Positions 24,827 to 34,886 of a stretch of DNA of 64,000 nucleotides are shown here, piece after piece (position 1 is the first letter of the stretch; the number at the start of each line of letters is the position of its first letter). The notes under the pieces were generated by a model, which saw only the letters and a list, made by a program, of their open reading frames with translations, was not told the origin of the DNA and did not search any database. The stretch comes from Botryococcus braunii (taxonomy: Eukaryota; Chlorophyta; Trebouxiophyceae): NCBI GenBank assembly GCA_002005505.1, contig KV908528.1, forward strand, positions 135,630 through 199,629. Direction: 5' to 3'. Position numbers and translations under genes: made by a program.

Positions 24827-24840
24827 GTGGGCCCATAACC
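24827..24840 (-). other. E4 primer-binding site
   Basis: gtgggcccataacc on the plus strand abuts the LTR. With the LTR start tgtgaaaggttatgggc it forms a 10-bp palindrome arm. Confidence 0.9.
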
Positions 24841-25534
24841 TGTGAAAGGTTATGGGCAATCGGCTTTCCCTGTACAAAGCAGACAGGTCGTCAATAGACG
24901 AAGTTACTCCAGCTACAGTCCGTACGACTGTCTGCTGAGTGCCACACACAACTGTCGGACAAGACTAGCATCTGGTGATGCCCAGCATCTTTCACAACCA
25001 GTTCCGTTACATCATTATCTTGTACACAAGCACCGATCAAGCAATCACTAGATAAGGCTCTAGACGGCTACGTTCAAGTACATGCCTATACTCCCTGAAG
25101 TCACTGTCCCTTATCTGTTTGAGTGACTACAGGGTACACTAAGCTTGTTCACTCTCACAATAGCAACAATGATACAACACACACTGCCGCACCGTACCTG
25201 TACAAAGCAGACAGGTCGTCAATAGACGAAGTTACTCCAGCTACAGTCCGTACGACTGTCTGCTGAGTGCCACACACAACTGTCGGACAAGACTAGCATC
25301 TGGTGATGCCCAGCATCTTTCACAACCAGTTGGTATTCACTCCGGTGGGGCAGCCTTAAGAGTTCATCCGACAAACGTGTGATCTAGATAGGATTGTACC
25401 TTATGTTCGAAAACGTCCAGAATCTGCCGTGTCTCAAGGTACCTTATGTTCTCAATGGACCCATATCCTAATAGTGCACACATGAAGATCACTTAAAGCA
25501 CAAGGCATTCAATAATAATGTTCAGAACTCAACA
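24841..25534 (-). repeat. E4 right (5') LTR
   Basis: 694 bases. Modules at 24869-25003 and 25197-25331. The minus strand carries gaacataaggtac twice in the 25390-25450 region. The 24451-24826 leader holds no ORF0. Confidence 0.97.
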
Positions 25535-26479
25535 GATGGGTACACCCATAGATGGCTGGCCCTGAGGCCACATGCCTTGCAGCTGTTGGACAGCGGCCAC
25601 CACGTTCCTCTGTGTCTCCTCATCCCTGCGCCTCTTTCTGCAGTCTCTCCAATAATGGCCCTTTCTATTGCAGTAGTTGCAAACTCCCTTGGAATCAGAC
25701 TGTCCGGTTGAGGGCGAAGGACTGGCTCCACTGACTGCTCCAGGGGTGCTGACTCTGTTGCTGCCCTGAGGAACAGCCAAAACTCGTGGCTGACGTGGGG
25801 CAGTCTCATCAAATCCCAGAGCAACGGCTGTGGTCCTCAGCAGGTCTGCCAGCTTGTTGAGTGGGGTCCCTGCTGCTGTTGACAAGCTGCCTGTCTCCTT
25901 GGCTGTTTCAGGTAGACCCTGCACAATTTGGGTAGCTACAAAGCTATCCAGAAGAGGATGATTATTCCTCTGAAGACATGCCTTCAGATTCAGCATGCGA
26001 CTCACATATTGGGAAATGGTCTCGTCGTGCTTCATCCCCTGACTCATCTCCAACAGCCAGTCCATGTTGGCTTGGAGATTATAACCCCCAATGAACTTCC
26101 TACAGATATATTCATATGCAACATATGCAGAGGACAAATCAGATAATTCCCCGTGCCACTCTTCGGGTACAGATTCATACAGCAACAGCAGTGCTGCAGC
26201 ATCATGCGTGGTCCCAGGCATGTCCTCAAGTACTGCAGGCAGTGATCCCTTGGCCTCATTTGCTGCAAGGTACGCATTCTTCCAAATCATAATGTTGTGT
26301 CCCTTTTCTTTTAGCTTGATATGTACCTTCACAAGTGTAGGAATCACCTTTGGCAACTCATCACCTTCTCCCCTGGATGTGCTGGGAGTGCAAGGCTCTC
26401 TCACAGGTGTTGAGGTGGTGGTCTCTCTCACAGATGCAGAGGTTCCACTAGATGACTGACTCTTCTTCTTAGAAGTCAT
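25535..26479 (-). CDS. gag: E3 Gag, 3' end cut off by E4
   Basis: Capsid and nucleocapsid part of the E3 polyprotein. ATG at 26479 (MTSKKK) is chosen; the open frame upstream begins only with GTG. It shares PCTPSTSRGEGDELPKVIPT with E8, then the copia Gag core (VPEEWHGELSDL, YICRKFIGGYNLQANMDWL, ATQIVQGLP). Zinc knuckle CNYCNRKGHYWRDC is near 25639-25680. About 315 codons up to the E4 target site. The next codons belong to the E4 LTR. ORF0 lies upstream in the same phase, but three stop codons (TAA, TGA, TAG) separate them, so readthrough is not expected here. Confidence 0.9.
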
Positions 26480-26530
26480 AGTGTGCACACAGAATGTCAG
26501 TTTCTAGCGTCAGAGGCACACTTAAACCAC

Positions 26531-26607
26531 TTACTCCACAACACCTTCAAGGTCTGAATCAGTTTCCCACTCAGACTCGTCACGAATGTTAGGAATCAGC
26601 ACATCCT
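26531..26607 (-). CDS. E3 ORF0, C-terminal piece
   Basis: About 25 codons ending in TAA at 26531-26533. They continue the ORF0 frame that begins at 34045 once E5 and one GAAAG copy are removed. The piece is acidic (ESEWETDSDLEG), like the acidic tails of E6 and E7 ORF0. Confidence 0.75.
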
Positions 26608-26612
26608 GAAAG

Positions 26613-27306
26613 TGTTAAAGGTTATGGGCAATCGGCTTTCCCTGTACAAAGCAGACAGGTCGTCAATAGACGAAGTTACTCCAGCTACAGTCCGTACGAC
26701 TGTCTGCTGAGTGCCACACACAACTGTCGGACAAGACTAGCATCTGGTGATGCCCAGCATCTTTCACAACCAGTTCCGTTACATCATTATCTTGTACACA
26801 AGCACCGATCAAGCAATCACTAGATAAGGCTCTAGACGGCTACGTTCAAGTACATGCCTATACTCCCTGAAGTCACTTTCCCTTATCTGTTTGAGTGACT
26901 ACAGGGTACACTAAGCTTGTTCACTCTCACAATAGCAACAATGATACAACACACACTGCCGCACCGTACCTGTACAAAGCAGACAGGTCGTCAATAGACG
27001 AAGTTACTCCAGCTACAGTCCGTACGACTGTCTGCTGAGTGCCACACACAACTGTCGGACAAGACTAGCATCTGGTGATGCCCAGCATCTTTCACAACCA
27101 GTTGGTATTCACTCCGGTGGGGCAGCCTTAAGAGTTCATCCGACAAACGTGTGATCTAGATAGGATTGTACCTTATGTTCGAAAACGTCCAGAATCTGCC
27201 GTGTCTCAAGGTACCTTATGTTCTCAATGGACCCATATCCTAATAGTGCACACATGAAGATCACTTAAAGCACAAGGCATTCAATAATAATGTTCAGAAC
27301 TCAACA
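26613..27306 (-). repeat. E5 left (3') LTR
   Basis: 694 bases. Modules at 26641-26775 and 26969-27103. Confidence 0.97.
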
Positions 27307-27326
27307 CTTCCCCTTGCCTGCATGCT

Positions 27327-30300
27327 TTAAGTGTATCTTCTCAAACCTAGTGAATCACGATGACCAACAAACACGGGCTTGGCAAGTGGCTTGGTCATAA
27401 TGTCAGCCACATTGCGTGCAGATTCCACATAGAGGATATCTACCTGCCCAAGTGCCATAGCTTCCCTAGCGTAGTGGAAGCTTACTGCAACGTGCTTTGT
27501 GAATTTGGAATACAGGGGGTTCCGTAAATTAGAAATGCATCCTTGGTTGTCACAGAAAATTTTGACCCTCCAAGGTGCAGCCCCTATCTCTTCCAAGAAG
27601 CCCCTTAGCCAGTTGGCTTCCTTCACAATATGGCCAGCTGCCATAAACTCAGCTTGCACAGTTGAGGTAGCAACTGAGCTCTGCTTCTTGCTTCCCCAAA
27701 CCACGGCACTACCATAGACTGATAGAACATAGCCAGTGGTGGAATACCTGTGGTCCAGGTCCCCAGCATAGTCGGCATCAACATAGCCTTCTAGCTCAGG
27801 GCCCTTTCCACCCAGAGTAAGAGCTAACTCTCTGGTATCTCTCAAGTACTTCAGCACTCGAATGGCCTCATTCCAGTGTGAGGTAGTGGGTGTCATTCTA
27901 TACCTTGACAACACTCCAACAGCCTGAGAAATGTCAGGCCGGGTCGTATTGGCTATGTACAGTAACGATCCAATTAACTCGCAGTATCGATGACCAGGTG
28001 GCAGAGGGGTACCAGCCCCATGTGACATACCATCTGAGGACTCGGGTCTGCTGCTAGCCACGAAGTCCTTGGACATGGGGGTATCAACCCCACGTCCATC
28101 ATCAGCAACGCCAAACTTCTCCACAAGAGCATCAATCTTGGGAGTGCAACTCATGGAAATAGTGCCCTGAACTCTATTGCGTAGGACCTGACACCCCAGG
28201 AAATCATTCACCTCTCCCAAATCATGGATGGTGAAGTCCTTCTTCAATAACTCTTTCCCCCACTCAATCTCTGCAACCACTCTGGCAACTATGAGAAGAT
28301 CATCGACATAAACAAGAATAAACGACAGATTACCATCAGGGGCCCTCCTGATGTATACCCCAGCGTCGCTCTTGCACACACTATACCCCATCACGCTCAA
28401 CTTGTCGCTCAAGGTCTTGTGCCAAGCCCGTGGGGCTTGCTTAAGACCGTAGAGTGCCTTCCTGAGCTTGCACACAACTCTCGTGTTGCCATTCTCAAAT
28501 CCTGGTGGTTGGGTCACATAGACCTCTTCCTCCAACTCCCCATTGAGAAAAGCTGTCTTGATATCCACTTGGTGGATCTCAAGATTTTGTGTGGCAGCCA
28601 CTGCCAGCACAGCTCTCCTAGCACCATAGCTGCTGGTAGGTGCAAAAACCTCACCAACATCTATACCAGGAATCTGTCTGCAACCCTGGGCAACCAATCT
28701 TGCTTTAAACCGAGTGACATTCCCATGTGCATCGTTTTTTGTAGAAAAAATCCAATGAACAGGGATAACTTTCTGCCCATGGGGTCTTTCCACATACTGC
28801 ATAACCTCATGGGTGTCTAAAGACTCCATCTCCTCTTGCATTGCCTGCTGCCAAAACTCCCACTGAGGTGAGCGCTGGGCTTCCCTCAAGTTTGAGGGCA
28901 CGTGAACTTTTCCCAACGTGACAGAAGGTACACTCTGTACCTTATGCTGTGGTGCAGCAGGGCTGTCAGCCTTACTGATGCTGTTCCCTTCTCTCTCTCT
29001 CTCTCCCTGGTTGCCAGAATAAGGTACATTATGTACCTTATGCTGGGACTGGGCAGTACTGCCGGGATTATCTGATTCCTTCTCAAGTCTCTCTCTCTCT
29101 CCTTGACTACTGGACTCATGTGCAGCACCCTTACATTCTCGCACCTTCCGCAATGCAGAGGGGAGCAGCAGCTCTCTCTCTCTCCTGGACTCACACTTGG
29201 GCACACTACCCAGACTTGCCTGAGCTGCGCCTACAATGTCAGCCTGCACACCATAAGCATGACTAGCCAGTGACTGGGATTGGGCACCAGCTTCCCCTAC
29301 TGCTGGCATGTCTAACCCACTGCTCTCATCTCTTACATCTGCACCGAACATAGCCTCGACTGTCTCAACCTGCCCCTGCATATCAGGGAGACCAACCATG
29401 TTTGGCTCACTCACAATTGCCTGACCTGGGTCAGGGGCATGCAATGGGATGTCAGAATGCTCTCTCCTAGCCACGCGCTGTACATAACGCTGCTCCCTTG
29501 TAAGGGTGGTCCCTGGAGGAAGGGGAATTTGTGACTTCCCCTGCATTCGCAACCCCTCTTGTACCTTCTGCATTTTTTCTACCTGGGATTGAGTTTCTAC
29601 ACCCCCCCTGGCCAGATTCTGCATATGCTCAAGCACCGACCACGAGTGCTGAGATGGTTCTGGGGTCCCAACAGTAGAATCCAGGCTGGTGGGGTTTCCT
29701 TGGTCATGTGCTGCTGTGGTCCCGTCTCCAGACTGATCCCCAGCACAAAGTCCAGAGGTCCCAGGAGCCCCAGTGGAAAGCGTCTCCACTCCATGGTCAT
29801 CCTCCTCATCCCAGAACGTGGGTGGAGCAGCAGAGGGAATTGCTTGAGGCGTTGCCAGATTCTCACTGCCAAGGGGGGGTGATATCCTAGAATCATAGAC
29901 AGACCCAGGCTGGACCTTTGATAGACCCACTCTCTCAGCCCCCCTCAAGTGCTCGATAAAGCTGACGTCCCTACTCTCCTTCCACACTCCATTCCCCACG
30001 TACACACGATACGCTTTAGACTGGGGACAATAACCAGTAAACATCCCAGGGATGGTCTTGGGCCCAAAAACAGACCTTTGGCCACTGGGAATGTGCACAT
30101 GGGCTACACAGCCAAACGTGCGCAGCACAGACACATCAGGTTTGACACCAAAGAATAATTCCATGGGGGTCAGGGACCTGCCTGAAGTAGGACCCACATT
30201 GTAGAGGAGGGTAGCTGTCTCAAGCGCCTCCTTCCAAAGGGAGGGGTCTGCTGCAGCATGGACCAACAGAGTCCTTGTTCGCTCCTTCAGGGTCCTATTC

Positions 30301-32540
30301 ATCCTCTCCGCCACCCCATTCTGCTGAGGCGTGTAGGGCGCTGAGGACTCCATCTTAGTGCCCTGCTGAGCACAAAACTCTTTGAATTGCTGGTTCAGGA
30401 ACTCTGAACCCCTGTCAGTCCTCACACACTTCACAACCGTGCCTCGTTGGGTCTGCCAAAAACGGAGCAGGTCTATCACAGCCTTTGGGATGCAATCCTT
30501 TGACTTCACAGGCAGGGAGGCAACTTGGTGTGAACTTTCATCCACTACAGTGACCCAATATCGTTCACCTGTGATGGCAGGAGGTGATATGGGACCCACA
30601 GTATCCACATGGACTCTATCGAGTGGGTGATGTGCAGGCCTGGAAGATACAGGGAAAGGAGGTCTGGAGTGTTTCCCTTGTATACACGATTCACAGTGCT
30701 TGGGGCACTCAGAGCAGGGAGCAAGGGAGATATTGATTCCTGTAACCAGATCTTCCTTGGAGAACCTCTGCATGCTGCTGGCACCAGGATGACCTAACCT
30801 AGCATGCCACAGAGATCTCTCGCTACACACGTGTCCTTTCCTAAGATGAGACGCCTCAGCCATGTGATCAATATGTCTGCAGCCAACTTGCTGCCCTCTG
30901 ACAGGACTAACAAACTCCAAAAAAAACAGACCTCGTGCGCGGGTGATATCTCCACACCACCCTTCAGGTCCCTTCATGGCTGTATAACCACCTGCAGTGT
31001 CAGTCAGGAAAGATGCTCCATCCTGAATTGCACCAGTGACTGAAATGAGGTTGGTATGCGCAGAAGGAACACACTGCACATTGTGCAGCCAGAATACTTC
31101 GTGCCTTGCATTCACAAGGCATACAGACCCAGATGCAATGATTCCTCCCTTGGCGTCTGAGGTTGCCAAGTGCAGAGGAAGAGGCTGTCTATGCATAACT
31201 GGATTATGGAGCAATGAGAGATCATTGACTATATGCACAGAGGCACCACTATCTATTAACCAAGATGTGCTGCTAGCTCCATGCGAAGTTGGGGCAAGCA
31301 CATTGAGAGAGATAAACATCGCCTCACCAGAAGGAGGGGGTGGAGGTGGTAAATGCCACCCCGGAAACGTGTGTTGACTTGTTGGATAGTTATATGCTGA
31401 AGGAGGTCCAGGGCTGGAAGCGGATGAAGGCGGGCCACCCCGGCCAGATCCATGGTCCCACCAGGCTTGAGGAGACGACTGTGGGCCTCCCTGGCCCCAG
31501 TAAGCTGCAGGCCCAACGCTTGCCGCTTGCATGTTTTGATGCAGAGCCTGCAGCTGCCTGAGCGGTCCGCAGTCAGTCATGAAGTGGCCCTTTGCCTTGC
31601 AGAAGTGGCATGTAAGCTCCTCTCTGGGCCTTCTTGCCCTGCCAGGTCCACGCCCCCTGCCACCAAAAGTAGTTGCAGAGGGGCCAGCGGGAGGCTGTTC
31701 GTTTGCTGGTAGTGCTGCTCCAACTCCCGGTACTGCTCCCACTCCTGGTGCAGCTCCAGCGCTTGATGACGCTCCAGCTACCCCCCCAGAGGGACCAGCC
31801 ACTGCTGCAGCTGCCATGGCCTGAGGTGTTCCCTCTGCAGGTGGGTCCTTGTACCCACGGCTGGCTGCGGCGCGCAGGATTCTTTGAATCAGCTCCAATG
31901 GCGGCTTGTCGGTTGCCATAACCTCCAGGGACTCGAGCCTCAGCACAGGAGGGAGGCCCTTCACCATCAGCTCCCCAACATTGTGGTCCAAGAGGATGAA
32001 CGCGTTGTTTCTGAGACTTGTAGCCAGATCCATCATTCTGTAGAGGTAGACCTTGAGTGTCTCCCCTGTCTTGATGCCCTGCTCCATTTCCTTGTACCAC
32101 TCAAGGTTGATGTCTTGGTTGCTCCCTCCAGTGTGACTGTTCTTCACCCACGCGATGAAGTCGAACGCTGCTTTGTGGCATGAGATCTGAGAATGCCAGA
32201 TGACTGGAACTGACTGGATCAGCCACTGCTTGATGGCTGAGTTCTCCACCGACCCTGGCATTGGCCTCTCCAAAGCCGCTCTGACCCCCTTGGTGTTTGC
32301 GCACGCCTCCAAATTTTCATACCAAAATTCAAAATTGCGCCCTCCATCATCAAGCATGACAGTCATCTTTGGATTAGAGGTATTGGGGATGTAGGCTGCC
32401 TTGTCAATCTCCACCTTTGGTTCTGCAGTGGCTGATTGTGTCCCGGTCATAGACTGCCCTGGAGTGGCCCCACTGACTTCTCCAGGTTGAGACATTGCTG
32501 TTTCACTGCTACTTTCCTTTTCTTTGCCCCTTTTTGTCAT
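27327..32540 (-). CDS. gag-pol: E5 Gag-Pol polyprotein, intact
   Basis: 1737 codons, same domain order and positions as the E4 product, ATG at 32540, TAA at 27327. Only a handful of base differences are visible: 28515 c against 20425 t (silent), 30984 a against 22894 g (silent), and 30494 a against 22404 c. The last changes KSKDGIPKAV to KSKDCIPKAV in the integrase core (about residue 682). That position is variable in E3, E7 and E8 (T, V, A), so activity is probably kept. Zinc knuckle, DSGA protease, integrase D-D-E, YVDD and RNase H blocks are all complete. With identical LTRs, this is the best candidate for a currently mobile copy in the window. Confidence 0.97.
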   Translation of the reverse strand: MTKRGKEKESSSETAMSQPGEVSGATPGQSMTGTQSATAEPKVEIDKAAYIPNTSNPKMTVMLDDGGRNFEFWYENLEACANTKGVRAALERPMPGSVENSAIKQWLIQSVPVIWHSQISCHKAAFDFIAWVKNSHTGGSNQDINLEWYKEMEQGIKTGETLKVYLYRMMDLATSLRNNAFILLDHNVGELMVKGLPPVLRLESLEVMATDKPPLELIQRILRAAASRGYKDPPAEGTPQAMAAAAVAGPSGGVAGASSSAGAAPGVGAVPGVGAALPANEQPPAGPSATTFGGRGRGPGRARRPREELTCHFCKAKGHFMTDCGPLRQLQALHQNMQAASVGPAAYWGQGGPQSSPQAWWDHGSGRGGPPSSASSPGPPSAYNYPTSQHTFPGWHLPPPPPPSGEAMFISLNVLAPTSHGASSTSWLIDSGASVHIVNDLSLLHNPVMHRQPLPLHLATSDAKGGIIASGSVCLVNARHEVFWLHNVQCVPSAHTNLISVTGAIQDGASFLTDTAGGYTAMKGPEGWCGDITRARGLFFLEFVSPVRGQQVGCRHIDHMAEASHLRKGHVCSERSLWHARLGHPGASSMQRFSKEDLVTGINISLAPCSECPKHCESCIQGKHSRPPFPVSSRPAHHPLDRVHVDTVGPISPPAITGERYWVTVVDESSHQVASLPVKSKDCIPKAVIDLLRFWQTQRGTVVKCVRTDRGSEFLNQQFKEFCAQQGTKMESSAPYTPQQNGVAERMNRTLKERTRTLLVHAAADPSLWKEALETATLLYNVGPTSGRSLTPMELFFGVKPDVSVLRTFGCVAHVHIPSGQRSVFGPKTIPGMFTGYCPQSKAYRVYVGNGVWKESRDVSFIEHLRGAERVGLSKVQPGSVYDSRISPPLGSENLATPQAIPSAAPPTFWDEEDDHGVETLSTGAPGTSGLCAGDQSGDGTTAAHDQGNPTSLDSTVGTPEPSQHSWSVLEHMQNLARGGVETQSQVEKMQKVQEGLRMQGKSQIPLPPGTTLTREQRYVQRVARREHSDIPLHAPDPGQAIVSEPNMVGLPDMQGQVETVEAMFGADVRDESSGLDMPAVGEAGAQSQSLASHAYGVQADIVGAAQASLGSVPKCESRRERELLLPSALRKVRECKGAAHESSSQGERERLEKESDNPGSTAQSQHKVHNVPYSGNQGEREREGNSISKADSPAAPQHKVQSVPSVTLGKVHVPSNLREAQRSPQWEFWQQAMQEEMESLDTHEVMQYVERPHGQKVIPVHWIFSTKNDAHGNVTRFKARLVAQGCRQIPGIDVGEVFAPTSSYGARRAVLAVAATQNLEIHQVDIKTAFLNGELEEEVYVTQPPGFENGNTRVVCKLRKALYGLKQAPRAWHKTLSDKLSVMGYSVCKSDAGVYIRRAPDGNLSFILVYVDDLLIVARVVAEIEWGKELLKKDFTIHDLGEVNDFLGCQVLRNRVQGTISMSCTPKIDALVEKFGVADDGRGVDTPMSKDFVASSRPESSDGMSHGAGTPLPPGHRYCELIGSLLYIANTTRPDISQAVGVLSRYRMTPTTSHWNEAIRVLKYLRDTRELALTLGGKGPELEGYVDADYAGDLDHRYSTTGYVLSVYGSAVVWGSKKQSSVATSTVQAEFMAAGHIVKEANWLRGFLEEIGAAPWRVKIFCDNQGCISNLRNPLYSKFTKHVAVSFHYAREAMALGQVDILYVESARNVADIMTKPLAKPVFVGHRDSLGLRRYT

Positions 32541-32916
32541 ACTATTGTCACTTCACCAGCCAAACTTACTCATAAACTTCTGGAATGCAGCAATACCCTA
32601 CAATTCCCTCCATGTAATGGAAATTTACCAGCCAGTCTTGCACAGTAGTAGCAGATATGTTCCCCTCAGAAGTTTGCGCCGGAGTCCGGCCCGACTCACT
32701 CAGTGCTTCTAGACAACGTCTATGAATGATAAAGCACAGCTAAAACTTCAATTATGAATTTCCCAGAAAGGTAAACTGTGAGTAAGATAATGGTCCTGGT
32801 ACACTCGAGTTCCCTTGCGCCGCTGCGCCATGCTCGAGCTCCTTTGTTGACGCTTACGTCTGACCCATCCGTAGACGACCTTCACTCCTGCTTTTACTTG
32901 GCTCAGCTGGAAGGGC

Positions 32917-32930
32917 GTGGGCCCATAACC
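32917..32930 (-). other. E5 primer-binding site
   Basis: gtgggcccataacc, adjoining the LTR that starts tgttaaaggttatgggc. Palindrome as in E4. Confidence 0.9.
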
Positions 32931-33624
32931 TGTTAAAGGTTATGGGCAATCGGCTTTCCCTGTACAAAGCAGACAGGTCGTCAATAGACGAAGTTACTCC
33001 AGCTACAGTCCGTACGACTGTCTGCTGAGTGCCACACACAACTGTCGGACAAGACTAGCATCTGGTGATGCCCAGCATCTTTCACAACCAGTTCCGTTAC
33101 ATCATTATCTTGTACACAAGCACCGATCAAGCAATCACTAGATAAGGCTCTAGACGGCTACGTTCAAGTACATGCCTATACTCCCTGAAGTCACTTTCCC
33201 TTATCTGTTTGAGTGACTACAGGGTACACTAAGCTTGTTCACTCTCACAATAGCAACAATGATACAACACACACTGCCGCACCGTACCTGTACAAAGCAG
33301 ACAGGTCGTCAATAGACGAAGTTACTCCAGCTACAGTCCGTACGACTGTCTGCTGAGTGCCACACACAACTGTCGGACAAGACTAGCATCTGGTGATGCC
33401 CAGCATCTTTCACAACCAGTTGGTATTCACTCCGGTGGGGCAGCCTTAAGAGTTCATCCGACAAACGTGTGATCTAGATAGGATTGTACCTTATGTTCGA
33501 AAACGTCCAGAATCTGCCGTGTCTCAAGGTACCTTATGTTCTCAATGGACCCATATCCTAATAGTGCACACATGAAGATCACTTAAAGCACAAGGCATTC
33601 AATAATAATGTTCAGAACTCAACA
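32931..33624 (-). repeat. E5 right (5') LTR
   Basis: 694 bases. Modules at 32959-33093 and 33287-33421. Confidence 0.97.
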
Positions 33625-34045
33625 GAAAGGCCTTCACTGGAATAGTTGCCAGTGCAGACTCAACCGCCAAATATGCAGTGTGCTCAGCAAATTCTTGCTC
33701 TCTGTTGAGCCACTTCGTTGCACTGCAATACCTCCGAAATTTCTCTTTGGTGATGAAACCTGGTTCCAAATTTACAAATGATTGTTCCCAAGGAGTGAAC
33801 TTATACGCTGGATACGTGGAAAATCTTGAACCAAACCACGCTGGCTGGGGGAGAGGTCGTCCAACGTACAGATGAAACACGTAGTCTTTTACAATGGCAG
33901 CCCGTTCGTCAGGAGTCCGATCTCCTTGCTGTCCTCCGTTTCTGATTCTATCGTTGTACGAAGGTGGACCGGTTCTTAGCCGAGCAGGAACGTCGACGTT
34001 GGTAGTCTTGCGAGCAGTCTGCTTTGCTCTGCGGCGCTTGGCCAT
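33625..34045 (-). CDS. E3 ORF0, N-terminal piece (histone H3-tail mimic)
   Basis: The extra gene between PBS and gag, function unknown. ATG at 34045 is chosen over an in-frame upstream ATG at 34081 because the downstream start aligns with E6, E7 and E8. The N-terminus is very basic and holds AKQTARKTT (residues 7-15), matching histone H3 residues 3-11 except T3A and S10T. A domain shared with the other ORF0s follows: GPPSYNDRIRNGG, PDERAAIVKDYVFHL, WFGSRFSTYPAYKFTPWE, and FVNLEPGFITKEKF. The gene is split by E5; with the piece at 26531-26607 it makes about 165 codons without a break. I recognise no histone fold or other known domain in the C-terminal part. Confidence 0.85.
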
Positions 34046-34099
34046 ACAGCTTCTCGTCTCCGATTCTTGAGCCAGCCACACACACTCAACGGGAGAGTG

Positions 34100-34113
34100 G
34101 TGGGCCCATAACC
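34100..34113 (-). other. E3 primer-binding site
   Basis: gtgggcccataacc; the match to plant-type initiator tRNA-Met extends three bases further (gtggtgggcccataacc). Confidence 0.9.
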
Positions 34114-34805
34114 TGTTAGGTTATGGGCTTGGCGTATTCCTGTGCAGTGGCGGCACGGAGGGTGTGAGTCAAAGTTCGCTCTACTGTGTGACGAAGAGTA
34201 GAGTCTAGAACATGAACAATCAAGGACTGATTGGGCAACTTTAAGGAAACACCCGGAGTGCTTGTGAAGTCCCAAACAAGTCTATTACAATTGCTCACTT
34301 GCTCTCTCTTAACAACGGAATTTAAACTATCCTAACTGGTACGTACTCAGAAAGGATCAATCTCATTGTCCGATGATAAGATAGCCAAGCACATACACAT
34401 AACATGAAATATTAAGGTCAACAAAGCCTCAAATCTCCCTATCTATTCACCATCACGTTACCTGTGCAGTGGCGGCACGGAGGGTGTGAGTCAAAGTTCG
34501 CTCTACTGTGTGACGAAGAGTAGAGTCTAGAACATGAACAATCAAGGACTGATTGGGCAACTTTAAGGAAACACCCGGAGTGCTTGTGAAGTCCCAAACA
34601 AGTGCCTTGCCTCTCCGTGCTAGCACCACTACCTTCCTGCACTAAACGTGTCTGTAACTTGCGTTATCTTTATCTTCGTTCAAATTGTTCCTAACCGCTA
34701 AGTCTTTGTAGTTTCGCCCATATTAGTCATTTATTATTGTCACTGACGGAATAGCCACTATTACTCCACTGAGGGAAAGGCATAAATAACTCATCCAATA
34801 CAACA
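34114..34805 (-). repeat. E3 right (5') LTR
   Basis: 692 bases from tgttaggttatgggc to ccaatacaaca. Modules at 34139-34281 and 34461-34603. Confidence 0.95.
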
Positions 34806-34886
34806 GATTCGCTGATCGATCGCACCCTCGAGATCGTGGTTCCCAAATCGGGTACCCACAATCTCGCTGGTACCCACAGCACAACA

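Larger units (their letters stand above)
18523..25534 (-). mobile_element. E4: complete, apparently competent copia element
   Basis: 7012 bases, TSD GATGG at 18518-18522 and 25535-25539, inserted in the gag-protease linker of E3. Two 694-base LTRs with at least two differences (t/a near 18914 in the module; g/a near 19079). PBS, polypurine tract and a single intact gag-pol ORF. No ORF0. Confidence 0.97.
26613..33624 (-). mobile_element. E5: complete, youngest copia element of the nest
   Basis: 7012 bases, TSD GAAAG at 26608-26612 and 33625-33629, inserted in ORF0 of E3. The two LTRs look identical and share markers absent from E4 (tgttaaagg; cactttccc). Nearly identical to E4 at a constant offset of 8090 bases. 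Confidence 0.97.
13354..34805 (-). mobile_element. E3: copia element with ORF0, host of E4 and E5
   Basis: Flanked by GATTC at 13349-13353 and 34806-34810. Both LTRs are 692 bases; I noticed one difference (g at 13621, a at 34381), so the insertion is recent. Order on the minus strand: LTR, PBS, ORF0 (split by E5), gag (cut by E4), pol, polypurine tract, LTR. After subtracting E4 and E5 with one TSD copy each, E3 is about 7.4 kb. Confidence 0.95.
13080..34886. mobile_element. 350-bp solo LTR (or TG...CA MITE) in E2 gag, split by E3
   Basis: The pieces are 13080-13353 and 34811-34886. Ends are TGTTGTG...CACAACA, and the insertion is flanked by CTGGG at 13075-13079 and 34887-34891. A 5-base duplication with TG...CA ends fits a solo LTR. 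Internal palindromes (ggatcccataa near 13187, ttatgggatcc near 13236) leave a MITE possible. Excising it restores E2 gag. Confidence 0.75.

Noticed and set aside
18523..33624. E4/E5 as an assembly duplication of one element
   Set aside because: They have different target-site duplications, and each LTR pair shares markers the other lacks.
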